A DNA stretch of 64,000 bases, taken from the NCBI RefSeq assembly GCF_014529535.1, contig NW_023503941.1:840645-904644 (forward strand), read 5' to 3'. Within the stretch, counting starts at the first letter, position 1, and each line of letters opens with the position of its first letter. The DNA is from Bradysia coprophila (taxonomy: Eukaryota; Arthropoda; Insecta; Diptera; Sciaridae). Positions 43,892-54,909 of this stretch are shown one piece after another. A model generated the notes under the pieces. It worked only from the letters and a program-made list of their open reading frames with translations. It was not told the origin of the DNA and made no database searches. The position numbers were made by a program, and so were the translations under genes.

Positions 43892-44170
43892 TCAAATTTT
43901 CGAATTTCGTCAAATTTTCGATTTTCGTTAAATTTCGTCAAATTTTTGAAATTCGTCAAATTTTCGATTTTCGTCAAATTTTCGAATTTCGTCGAATTTT
44001 CGATTTTTGTCAAATTTTCGATTTTCGTTAAATTTTTGAATTTCGTCAAATTTTCGAATTTCGTCAAATTTTCGAATTTCGTCAAATTTTCGAATTTCGT
44101 CAAATTTTCGATTTTCGTTAAATTTGTGAATTTCGTCAAATTTTCGAATTTTGTCAAATTTCCGAATTTC
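43892..44170. repeat. Minisatellite of CGTCAAATTTTCGAATTT units
   Basis: About fifteen 17-18-bp units of the form TTCGTCAAATTTTCGA(A/T)TT. Both strands stay open because the units are in phase. A small relative lies at 3490-3555. Confidence 0.9.
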
Positions 44171-44220
44171 TGTTATAAACTGTTATAGAAAGCAGTGTTG
44201 ACTACACTTCTAAAATGACT

Positions 44221-44749
44221 GATATCCCAACAAAAATCTCTTCGAGAAAAGTGTGACGCAGTCTTTGAAGTACAATTTCTAAAATGAATGATATCGCAAT
44301 GAGTTGACGCTTTCAGCTTCGTTACGCAAAAATTAAATTTTACACCCAATTTTAGTTCAAACAAGCTGGCTTAGTTTTTCTCATCATCTGCCAAATAATT
44401 TTTACCAAAAAAAATTTTGACTGGAAACAACCAAAATTTTACCAAAAAAATCTGCGTCGCAAAGTGGCAAATGTTCAGGAACAGACCAGCAAGAAAATTT
44501 ATCTGCCACATGCGACGCAGATTTTTTTTGGTAAAATTTTGGTTGTTTCCAGTCAAATTTTTTTTTGGTAAAAATTATTTGGCAGTTGATGAGAAAAACT
44601 AAGCCAGCTTGTTTGAACTAAAATTGGGTGTAAAATTTAATTTTTGCGTAACGAAGCTGAAAGCGTCAACTCTAGCGATATCATTCATTTTAGAAATTGT
44701 ACTTCAAAGACTGCGTCAGACTTTTCTCGAAGAGATTTTTGTTGGGATC
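44221..44749. mobile_element. Foldback MITE, TGACGCAGTC family, copy 3
   Basis: Arms GATATCCCAACAAAAATCTC, TTCGAGAAAAGTGTGACGCA, AAGTACAATTTCTAAAATGA, ATGATATCGC and GCTTTCAGCTTCGTTACGC are mirrored, ending GAGATTTTTGTTGGGATCC. The longest and best preserved of the three copies. Confidence 0.85.
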
Positions 44750-45870
44750 CGAAATATGTAAATTCGTGTGACTAAATTCCTTTGATAGATTAGGATCGAG
44801 ATAAGGACAAATCCATTTTGTAAAAGATTTAACAGAAATTGGTGTAATTAAATGCACGAAACCACATTTCCAGACATTTTGTAGATGTTGATTCAATAAA
44901 TTATTGATGTCAATACCAATTCTGAAACTAGGACATGCGACGTCCGATCACTGCACGCACAATTAGTTAAACAGAAGTGGTGATTCGTCAATTTAGCGTT
45001 AATTTGTGAATTATTCGATCGGAAAGAACGGACAGAACAGTATTTACATTACAAATAAGTGGCAAGTATTATCGGTATGGGAATTTTATGTGTCTTTCAA
45101 ACTTTTGCACTTTCGATATACTTTGGCCGTTCTTCCATGACCCTTTGATTCTCACAATGGTACTCACATCTATACATAGTTGATGTCAGTGCTGAATTCC
45201 CATTATCATCTGCGGACATGCAAATAATGTTCAGGAAATTGTTCCTTCGCCCAAGACTTTTTTTGCTGATGTACAAAATTGGAAATTCATTTTGTGTCCT
45301 TTTTGACGATAAATATCATCGAAAAGTATTAATGTGCGGGAAGAACTTGTGTGGAACTCTTTATCAGCTGGAAAAACTTATCTCTGGAACTTCCATAGTG
45401 ACAGTATTTATCAGCGGGAAGAACTCATAGGAAAGTCTCTATAAGCGGGAGAACTAGCTTACAGGGCGAAGAACTAAATGACCGGGATACTGTCTGATGA
45501 ATTATACTTTACAACGAACCATACTTATGTTGAGTTACTCCTTCCGGTGAGACACTTCCCAATAGGTAAATGAATATTTTGCTCAAACTAAAGTTTCACT
45601 AAGACTTTGGCGTTTGAGCAGTGAAACTATTTTTGCATCATCAAAAACTAATCTTCAAAAATCTCGCTCGCTCCACTCGCGAACTAACTTTTCCCTTCAT
45701 TAACATTTAGGAGAGTTAAGGCAGAACTTTGAAGCTTTTTAAATTATTTTTTTTAGTCCATTCGTCTGTCAGAAAATTTTCAATTAGCTTCTTAACAACG
45801 TTTCTCTTCTACAATTGGAAGAGTGCAAATTTAAAAGTCAAAATTAGAAAGTCCCGAAAAGGCTGCAATA
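44750..45870. other. Intergenic, nothing recognised
   Basis: AT-rich. Short frames without motif or splice support. Confidence 0.4.
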
Positions 45871-48030
45871 TTAAGAGTCAATTCGCCAATTCGTCAGCCG
45901 AATTTTCAATTTATGAAGCAAGCTTGCTCCGTTTTTATTGAGTTATAGCTCATTCGATTCGTCGTTCAATTCGAGCGAACAGGTGTCTGCCATTTTTTTT
46001 AAAATAAAATCCACTTTGTGTGTAATGTGTATAAATGTCATGTGATGTCATAGGGTGGTCAAAACATTTTTTTAGCAATAAGTTGAGGAAGGAGCAACAC
46101 AAAAAGTTGAAACTTTGTAGGATTGTTGGCCTATCCACGGCCGACAGTTTGAGCCCACTCTGACGTCCACACTCACCACCCATGGCCAGCCATCAGTCAA
46201 AGTATGGTCAACTTTCAAATAGTACTGTACCTCTGCAACATCATTGTTCTGATGGGCTGACTACATATTATGGTAGCTGACCTCAGCCACCATCACTTAC
46301 CAAAATACTACCTCAGAAGTTTTGTGTTGCAGGAATTGAGGACCATTTGAAAAAATGTTGACCTTCACGGCTGGAATAAAAGAGTAAATTTGAACCAAAT
46401 TCTCGTCCAAAATAGTTTTTAGACCCGTACGAAGTACTGGGGTCTTATGGGTTTACGCATACGTTTGTAACACGTCGAATTGGACTCCCTGAGTAAGGGG
46501 AAACCTATTGTGGTTGTCTAGAGATGCCAAATCCGCGAAAAAAAAATGTCCGTCTGTCCGTCTGTCCGTCTGTCTGCACGATAACTTGAGTAAAACGCAT
46601 CCGATTTTGAAATTTCTTTTTTTTCCCGTTTGGTAATGTCAAAAGACAGGCTAAGTTCGAAGATGAGTGATTTTGGATCGACCCCTCCCGAGCAGTGGCC
46701 CAATAAGTGCTTTACGGTTTTTCGAAGATATCTCCGGACATTTAAACGTTAAACTTGTAAGTGATACGTCAAATAAAAGGTATTTACAATACCGATCGAC
46801 AAAAAAAAAGTTTATGGAAATCGGATGACCGACTCGTGAGTTAGACCCCTTGGTGTGGAACAGGCACAGGGCGGCAAGCAGTTTTTGCTTGTAGGTCGGC
46901 CACATTTGAACATATTTCGTCTGTTTTAGCTTTATTAGATAGGTATTGACCGTACCAATCAGGGAAAAAAAAATTATGAAATTATGTTCTCCGGAGCGTG
47001 AGCTAGGTCTCTTGGAGTGAGCTCTTATCTGGTTACTCGGCCGTACACTGAACGTGAAGTATTTTGTCAATATCTCGAGTAAATTTTGACCGAATTTCAT
47101 GAATTTTTTTTTGTTTGAAAGGTATTAACGAATGTAAAGCGTCGGTACTATTTCCGGTCTCCTAACAAAATGGCTGCCGGCGGCCATATTGGATTTTAGT
47201 AAAATAGAAATATCTTGGGAAAAATGGTACTTAGAGAGTTTCTGTTAACATGGAAATAATTTGTTATGTGTGTGGGGTTTCAGGGATTCCATATACGGAC
47301 ATCTATATATACCTATATACAGCTATATTGAGCTATATACAGGCATATAGAGCTATATAATAGCATATATTTATCTGTGAAATGTTTATTTATAGTGAAA
47401 TATAGGTAAATATAGCGGTATATAGCTGTTTAAATAGGAATTTATGAAATTTGTCTTCGTACGGGGCTGTCTATATTGCCTCCGGCAATTTAGTTGTATA
47501 TGATAACAAGGCAAAGAGTGGATAATATAAGTGATTTTAAAGGGAGAATAGTTTTTCAGCAGAGAAGAAAATGAAGTAAGAGAAATGAAGAGTTTCACAT
47601 TAAAGGCTTTTGATACGAATAGGTGTTTCGTACGGGTCGGCGTTAGCTATGTTTTTATTAGTAACGTGTCTGGGGGACAATTCTAGCCCATTACCGATCG
47701 ATTTCGAGGGACTGAGTTTAGACTGATGGCTGGCCATGGGTGGTGAGTGCGGACGTCAGAGTGTGCTCAAACTGTCGGCCGTGGATAGGCCAACAATCCT
47801 ACAAAGTTTTTGTGTTGCTCCTTCCTCCAGTTAATACTAAAAAAATGTTTTGACCACCCTCTGACATCACATGTCATTAGACACATTACACTCAAAATGG
47901 ATTTTATTTTTTTTAAATGGCAGACACCCGTTCGCTAGAATTGAACGACGAAGCGAATGAGCTGTAACTCAATATTATCGGAGCGAGCTTGTTTTCCGAG
48001 CGGTCGAAAAATTGTCGAATTGACTCTTAA
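45871..48030. mobile_element. Large inverted-repeat element with another element in its loop
   Basis: Arms 45871-46198 and 47721-48030 are inverted copies (TTAAGAGTCAATTCG, AGCTCATTCG, AACAGGTGTCTGCCATTTTT, CGGCCGACAGTTTGAGC, CCATGGCCAGCCATCAGTC). The loop carries the GACCCGTACGAA element 46421-47650. Confidence 0.8.
46421..47650 (+). mobile_element. GACCCGTACGAA-ended element, copy 1
   Basis: Starts AGACCCGTACGAAGTACTGG and ends TTTCGTACGGGTCGGCGTTA. It has a (GTCCGTCT)n microsatellite near 46546-46575 after an A-run, then a stretch near-identical to copy 2 (55100-56320, opposite orientation). The 149-codon minus-strand frame inside (46651-47100) is also partly open in copy 2 but lacks motifs; I treat it as non-coding. 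Confidence 0.75.
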
Positions 48031-48610
48031 AGTAACTACATTCACACCAAGATTCACATTAAAGTCTTCACGAAAAGTAACAAAAAGGCCAGAGAAATCA
48101 TATAGACGCCACTGGGATGTTGCTTGCAAATCACCGGGAAATTTTGTCTTGTTTACTGATAAGAAAACATTATTTCCAAGCCCGATCATCTGTTATCGAC
48201 AACAAAATATTGATCTCAATGCTATGTCGCCAATTTATTTAGTCGTTCAACAAGAGTTACCGCCTAGCGCCCACTCAAACCATGCTATTAATAAACTTTA
48301 CTAAAATTAAGTTTACCGCCGACCGCTCGCCTAATGAAAATAATTGGCACTTAGCAGTACCTATACTCTTCAAGTAATCAGAAGCATGTCTATGTTAAAG
48401 GGGTTGAATCAATTAAAGACTTTTTTTATTTAGAAGCATGTCGTCAGACCCACCCTCCATTAATCGCTAATGTAGTTTCCAATTGCTGAGTGATTTTCGT
48501 TTTCATTTTTATTTTTGTATAATTACAATCCTTACAAATGATATGCGTTGACAACTTAAGACATGAATGTTGTTTGGACTGATTTGCCTATCTCCTTCTA
48601 AAGCAAACAC
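48031..48610. other. Upstream flank of ppk-B, nothing recognised
   Basis: No TATA box or repeat was convincing. Confidence 0.35.
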
Positions 48611-51600
48611 ATGCCGATATATCACATTATGAAAAACGCGTCCAAAAATACAAGCGTGAAAAAAACGTTTGCACATTCGACTCATACATCGATTGCTGTA
48701 AAACAAAACAACTTACCGGATGGACGTTCGTTTCGCAGAGCTGTTGCAAAGACTCTAGAAAGCTTTTGCGAAGAATCGACTTTTCACGGTCTGAAAAACT
48801 TGTACGAGAGTGCACGTGGACTACGGAACAGTAACATTTCGAGGTAATAGGACTTGGTGTGGTCAAAATAGAAAAATTGATCTCTTAAAGAATATGAACC
48901 CTAGAAGCAAACGAGTTTCGAAATTGGTCAGTACGTTACTCTGGCTAACTGCTTGCGGATTGGGCATAGTATTCGCAATTGTTCTCATACTTCTGGTATG
49001 GAATCGTTTTCAGTCAACACCGACGATAACTACAATCGAAACCAATAATTATCCCATATGGAATGTGCCAGTAAGTTTTGCTAATATTTCTCTATCAATT
49101 TGAGTTCAATTTAATTTTACTTTGAATTTTGAACTCCGTGTGGCCCTCGTGCAGTTTCCAGCTGTTACGTTGTGCAACATCAACAAGGTTTACAAGCCAG
49201 CAACTGTGAATATTACCGAGAAACTGTAAGACCTAGTAGTTTTTGGTTTATTTAATGAAACGTGACTCAGAGCAACTGTAAAGCTTCAGAACCAAATTTT
49301 GGGAGAAATCCACGCCATTAGTCGTATAAATTTATACGTCAGAGAGAGCTTTTTTCTCCATTGTTACGATCTGTCAGTTTTTCTATTTTGCGATTTAGTA
49401 TGGAAATGAAAACTAAAATTGAGATATCTTTGCTGTTTTAAGTGGTTTTTCGTATTTTTTTGGACCAAAATGTTTTAAAATGTGTTTGGAATCGATTGAC
49501 ATTAACAAAATAATAAAATAGAAAAAAATATTTTCACACAATCTGTTAATGCCAATCGATTCCTACCACATTTTGGTCCAAAAAAATACTTAAATACTTA
49601 AAAAACCACTTAAAACAGCAAAGATATCTCAATTTTAGTTTTCATTTCCATACTAAATCGCAAAATAGAAAAACTGACAGATCGTAACAAAGGAGAAAAA
49701 TCTCTCTCTCTCTCTCTCTCTGATGTATAAATTTATACGACTAATGGCGTGGATTTGTATGAAATTACCTCTTTGTAGATAGAGGTAGCATGAATTTAAA
49801 CATTATAGGGTGAGTGTATCAGTTAACGGATATGTTGTGAGTAGTCGGGCACCAATTATACTTTCATTCATTAACAGTATTTTACGTGACTCGGGATAAA
49901 AAGATGAAAAGTTGAGTTTTCGTGTGAATTTTGTTGTTCCGCGACGAATTAGAGGTCAATTGACACACGAAAACGATACTTTTCATTGTTATTTCGAGTT
50001 ATTTAATGTATTTTTCATGTGTCGGGGCCGAAAATGAAGGAGTTTCGAGATTTTTTTCGGGTTTTCGACCCCTTACATGAAATTTTTTTTGAGTATCTGT
50101 TTTGGACGTTTGATTTTAGGCACTTTCGCATGTAGCCCTCACTTCGTTCGGGCTACAACTCACGAAATTGCCTAAAATCAAACGTCCAAAACAGATACAC
50201 AAATAACTATTACACGTTAAGGGCGTCGAAAGAAGTGTTTGAAACATGAAAAGCACGAATTTACTTTTTGTAAATGAAATAACAATATCCAATTGCTCAT
50301 GCATGTCCGGAAACTGGACCCTATATCGTTTAAATTGTCGAAGTTATCGCATTTTTGGAAAAACACGCTTAAGCATGGATTAACAAAACTGTCGCGAAAA
50401 CAGGATTTTTGCAGTTATTTGTTTACTAATGGGAGACAATAGGAATGATCTAGACCACGTCCGTGCGTGGTGTGACGGTTATTCAAATCGAGACGAAGAT
50501 AAACAAAATACTATTCTCAACTCATGTTATTTCCTTGGGGGCGAATAAGAGTTTTTTCTGTATACGTGAGAGTGTATTGGTGAGCTATGATATGAATCGG
50601 TCGGTAGGGAAAGTAAACGGTCGAGAAGGAAAGTAACGGTTGGGAAGGAAAGCACCAACAAACTCTCACTATTACAGAAAAATTTCTTTCAAAATACCCC
50701 AATACACACTCGATGTGTGTTTTCGCTTGGGCTTCGCCCGCGCGTGCACACACATCTTGTGTGTATTGGGGTATGTTGAAATATACTATTTCTCGTTGCA
50801 ACTGTCACTTTGTTCTTGTTTTGAAAAATTGTTATTCACGCGACGCACGGATGGAAAAAAAAATTCATCTCCAGTTTCCAATATACCATCACCGGCTTTC
50901 TTTCTCTTAAGAATATCGCGTGGAATAACAGACGACCTGTTGCAAAATTTTTTCTCAAATTTATCGAAACTCGTTCAGCCAGAATATGTCGACGACATGT
51001 ATTCGCAAATCCTAGCTAATTTGACCGAATTGAATTACACCACGGAAAAGCTAATGTTCGAATTAATGCAACCATGCAGCGTTATGTTGGAAAATTGCAT
51101 TTGGCTGGGACAATCTGTACCATGCGATACCATTTTCCGTGTCGCCAAATCGTCAGAGGGATTTTGTTGTTCGTTTAACTACAATGCATTAAAAGACAAT
51201 TTAGAAGTGTAAGAATAAAGTTTACATTTTCGTTTAGTTATTTCCGTTTAAATTCCATTAAACCTTCAGGAATAGTGATACTAACTCAGTGTCCGAGCAG
51301 TTAAATGATCCAGTTCAGCGAGTATCAGGAGCTGGTCAATTTGTTAGTTTAGAGCTTTTGCTAAAGGTTTCAATGGCTCAGTATGTGGCATACACTCGCA
51401 GCTATTACGGAATCAGTGTACTCATCCATTCATCAGAAGATTATCCTCAAGCTAGTGCCACAACAACTGTGGCTCAGCCAGGTACTGTTTCGTTGAATTA
51501 AAATTCACGCCGTAAGTGCCTATTTCAAAACATACCGCATAGCATTTTAATGCTCAGTTTTTGACATTTTTATTATATGACGTCAGCGTTATTTTGTCCA

Positions 51601-54282
51601 ATTGTCAGTTGAAAATATTTAATTTTTTGGCGCACTTATGGCGTGAATATTGACAGCATTAAGGACATTTAACGAACGGTACAAGTACGATTTCTGTATT
51701 TAGGATGTGACGTTGTTCTTGCTATAATACCATCGGTGGTTGTTAGTGAACCGACGGTGCGTAGTTTGACTTTGAAACAACGAAATTGTTTTTTCGACGA
51801 TGAGGTAGGTTAGATGTGAATTTTGTTGGTAACATATATATCAATTGTTACATTTAGAAAAAATTGAGAACAACCGAAAAGTACAGTTTCCAGAGCTGCA
51901 TTACGGAAGTAAATATCTATGTAATATCTATGTTCACACGCCACACATACACTACACTATACATTCAATCTAGCACTCTACACAATATAAAGGCGTTCGA
52001 AGTAAATATCATTGTTTGAACCCGTGGCTTTGGCGCTAGAGCTCTCGAATCATAATCGAAACGTCCCGTGTTCAAATCCGCGGCTGGGAAAGATGATTTT
52101 TCCTTCATTCGCTTTCTATGTAACACTCGTAGATATTCTAATAGTCCGTTGCCAATTCGCAACGTTGAAAATATCGAATGTCCTATTTTTATTATTATTA
52201 TTATGTAGTGCGCAGTTGATACAATTGTTAAACAGTGTGGATGCCTACCATTTTATTATTCAGAAGTTCGTAAGTTCCTATTTTCCACATTTGCCTATAA
52301 GGGACCTCCAATAGGGCGTATCGAATTTTGAGAATTTTAAGGGTCGCGATAGCCAGTGTGCGGAAAACGTAGATCATTGAAAACTAAGTCCAGGCATATG
52401 GTTGATGAATCCGAAGGTGCCCGGGAAGAAGTCCCACCGGACGACTTTAACTTTCAAATGGTCATAACTCGGAAAGTTAAGAATATTTTTGAAAACAATG
52501 TTCTAGCAGGATGTAGAGCGTTAAAAACTCTACAAAACTGCCAAAGAAACCGATGGTCCAAAAGGTGTGTCTGTCGAGGTTTTCTAACATCGAAAGTTCG
52601 ACAGTTTGGTTTTTGACTTTTATTTCCTGAGAGACAAATTATTAACTTTAGCTTTTGGCATGAGGTTGTAGAGGAGGTCGAGTACTACCAGTACACTAGG
52701 CATTGTCCCGGTCGGCGATCCATCCGAAACCACTTTTTCAACATTAATGAATGAACTTTTTAAGTGTACCCACGTCGCCCACGAAGCCATTGCAGACAAT
52801 GTAACCGGTGTTGCTGAGTCGAGGTAACCTTGGCCAGTAAGTGCACATAATATTCCATAACAGTAGCTGAACTGTTCGATGTTATGACCATTTGAAAGTT
52901 AAAATCGTCCGGGGGGACTTCTTCCCGGGCACCTTCGGATCCATCAACTATATGCCTGGAATTAGTTTTCAATGATCTACGTTTTCCGCACACAGGCTAT
53001 CGCGGCCCTTAAAATTCTAAAAATTCGATACGCCCTAACCTCCAATACATCATTTTCATTATACGGTACACTTGTCAACGTAACCCCGCTCATTAACCCC
53101 AATCAATTATAACGTGAACTGCGTGCGAATCGCTCATTCCATTCATTTGACATGTCTGACAGCTGGGATCGTGTGTGACGTTTACAAGGTCATATGAAAA
53201 TGATGTATTGAAGATTTTTATATCGAATCAAAGGGGCATCTGTCCTTCATTTTGAACGAAACAACTTTTTCGTTTATTTAGATATAACCGACTTTGTTAA
53301 AAGAACACGTCAATGCGATCTAAAGGATGCTGGTTGCCTACGTGACAATCGACGTAAGTTAATGAGATTTCGTTGAACATTGGAATGGTCTGCTTGAAGA
53401 CATCTACAATGCCACAATTTTTAGATATTATTTCCAGTCTACAGCCTGAATCTGTGACCAACGAAACGCTTGGAATGAATTGTCCTCAGTAAGATGTTTA
53501 TCTTTTCAATGTTTTATCTAATTGAATCAATTAATTTCCTATAAAACCCTTTCACAAGCTGCTTACCTAGCTGCTCCGAAGAGGTAAATTAACAGGAGGA
53601 ATATCATCTCAAACATTCGTAACAAGCCCGTTTTTTTTAGCGTTATGGCGTCCAATCGATAATTGCTAAAAGATTCGACGTAGACAATCTGACATCCTTG
53701 CATTAGTAATTAACAAAACGTTGACAGAATGTGCCGTATAATGTTAATCGATGAGAGTTTATTGATTCTAGTTCTTATAAAAATTTGTCGAACCAGGTCA
53801 CACTGAAAATTCATTTCAAAGATGTAACTTGCCTCAAATACAGACGTGATATCTTCATGACATGGGATGGATTTTTGGGTAAGTAATGATGAGTACGCCA
53901 TTAGTCGTATAAATTTATACGTCAGAGAGAGCTTTTTTCTCCTTTGTTACGATCTGTCAGTTTTTCTATTTTGCGATTTTGTATGGAAATGAAAACTAAA
54001 ATTGAGATATCTTTGCTGTTTTAAGTGGTTTTTCCTATTTTTTTGGACCAAAATGTTTTAAAATGTGTTTGGAATCGATTGGCATTAACAGATTGTGTGA
54101 AAATATTTTTTTCTATTTTATTTTTTTGTTAATGTCAATCGATTCCAAACACACTTTAAAACATTTCATCCAAAAAAAATATGAAAAACCACTTAAAACA
54201 TCAAAGATATCTCAATTTTAGTTTTCATTTCCATACTAAATCGCAAAATAGAAAAACTGACAGATCATAACAATGGAGAAAA

Positions 54283-54320
<38 letters not shown>

Positions 54321-54703
54321 GTATAAATTTATACGACTAATGGCGTGGATAGTCAAAATAGGCAGGTAAACAAAAATTTTATGAAATTTTCACCACAATT
54401 TCAGCATCATTCGGTGGAATTTTTGGATTGTGTCTTGGCGGATCTCTGATAAGTTTTATTGAAATTTTCTACTTCTTTTCGCTGAAACTGTACTCTAGCT
54501 ATTACGGAATGGTCGACACAATTGACGTGCCAGAGGTGGACTATCGGAAGCAGGAAAATGAAATTGCCATATTTCATGTATCGCCATTTGCCATCGATGA
54601 TACGCATACAATGAGTCCGAAATCTAAGAATAAGTCGACAGTTGACGTTTTCCATTCAAAGGCTAAGCGTCAAAGTGTTAGCTATGATCGATATTTGGAT
54701 TAG
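48611..54703 (+). CDS. Pickpocket-type DEG/ENaC sodium channel subunit, ppk-B (complete, 14 exons, 607 aa)
   Basis: Plasma-membrane cation channel subunit. Exons: 48611-48843, 48905-49070, 49155-49225, 50912-51208, 51270-51481, 51704-51804, 51858-51908, 52209-52269, 53282-53353, 53425-53488, 53559-53583, 53641-53705, 53772-53878, 54405-54703. Phases join over 1824 nt. TM1 is at about 85-110 (LLWLTACGLGIVFAIVLILL), then FPAVTLCNINKVYKPAT (134-150). The ectodomain carries VPCDTIF, GFCCSFNY, RNCFF, CGCLPFYY and CPHCLPSC. GLCLGGSLISFIEIFYF gives the G-x-S filter (520-522) and TM2, followed by a 69-residue tail. It shares exact exon lengths with ppk-A (297, 72 and 65 nt; 51+61 = 112). Two introns are absent from ppk-A: one carries a MITE and one a SINE. 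Start could also be ATG 48629. Confidence 0.93.
49308..49754. mobile_element. Foldback MITE, CGCCATTAGTCG family, copy 2, in ppk-B intron 3
   Basis: ATCCACGCCATTAGTCG...CGACTAATGGCGTGGAT with long mirrored arms (TTGCGATTTAGTATGG, CAAAGATATCTC, TTTGGACCAAAATG) and a GA/TC run near the right end. Confidence 0.9.
49871..50225. mobile_element. Repeat with internal hairpin in ppk-B intron 3
   Basis: CGGGATAAAAAGATGAAAAG and GAGTTTTCGTGTG are partly mirrored by CACACGAAAAC and TTTTCATTG. The right end CACGAAATTGCCTA...ACAGATAC matches the 4985-6000 repeat. Confidence 0.55.
50694..50774. repeat. Strong hairpin in ppk-B intron 3
   Basis: ATACCCCAATACACAC is mirrored as GTGTGTATTGGGGTAT, with an inner GTGTGT / ACACAC pair and the GC-rich loop GCTTGGGCTTCGCCCGCGCG. 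Confidence 0.65.
51503..51648. mobile_element. MITE, ATTCACGCCGTAAGTG family, copy 2, in a ppk-B-specific intron
   Basis: Ends ATTCACGCCGTAAGTGCC / GGCGCACTTATGGCGTGAAT. It takes up 146 of the 222 bp of intron 51482-51703. Confidence 0.75.
52018..52208 (+). repeat. tRNA-derived SINE (CAT anticodon loop) in a ppk-B-specific intron
   Basis: Box A-like TGGCTTTGGCGCTAGAGC (52025-52042), anticodon loop ATCATAA, box B-like GTGTTCAAATCC (52068-52079), and a tail ending in (TTA)n just before the 3' splice site TATGTAG. The 12-bp direct repeat GAAGTAAATATC (51906-51917 and 51999-52010) lies just upstream. Confidence 0.5.
52312..53037. mobile_element. hAT-like foldback element with 8-bp duplication in ppk-B intron 8
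   Basis: Flanked by ACCTCCAA (52304-52311 and 53038-53045). Ends TAGGGCGTATCGAATTTT / AAAATTCGATACGCCCTA, with long arms (ACGTAGATCATTGAAAACTA, GGTGCCCGGGAAGAAGTCCC, ATGGTCATAAC). The frames inside mirror each other and are not genes. Confidence 0.88.
53895..54348. mobile_element. Foldback MITE, CGCCATTAGTCG family, copy 3, in ppk-B intron 13
   Basis: Same arms as 49308-49754, ending CGACTAATGGCGTGGAT, with a (TC)n run near the right end. It makes up 454 of the 526 bp of the intron; the homologous ppk-A intron is only 62 bp. Confidence 0.9.
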
Positions 54704-54730
54704 TTTTTTTTTTGTAGTTTTTGTGATTAG

Positions 54731-54736
54731 AATAAA
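54731..54736 (+). terminator. Polyadenylation signal of ppk-B (AATAAA)
   Basis: AATAAA 27 nt after the TAG stop. Confidence 0.55.
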
Positions 54737-54909
54737 TTGTATTTTGAGTGTAAAGACTTTCGTTTGAATTTATTTGTGCCCTTCATCGTTATATTTCTAA
54801 TAATTCTTGATTAACTTAGACAAATTCAACAAATCAACTTCCCTAAAATATGCGCAGCATTAGCCACCTAGCAATACTGTTAAATCAAGGGTCTTACGTC
54901 AGAAAATAC

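Noticed and set aside
46651..47100. 149-codon frame, also partly open in the copy at 55641-55901
   Set aside because: It lies inside a repeat element, shows no domain, and the two copies differ by frame breaks; more likely chance openness.
51909..52208. Loss of the Cys-Gly-Cys exon in ppk-B
   Set aside because: The exon 52209-52269 (CAVDTIVKQCGCLPFYY) was found after the SINE; its length plus the previous exon equals the ppk-A exon.
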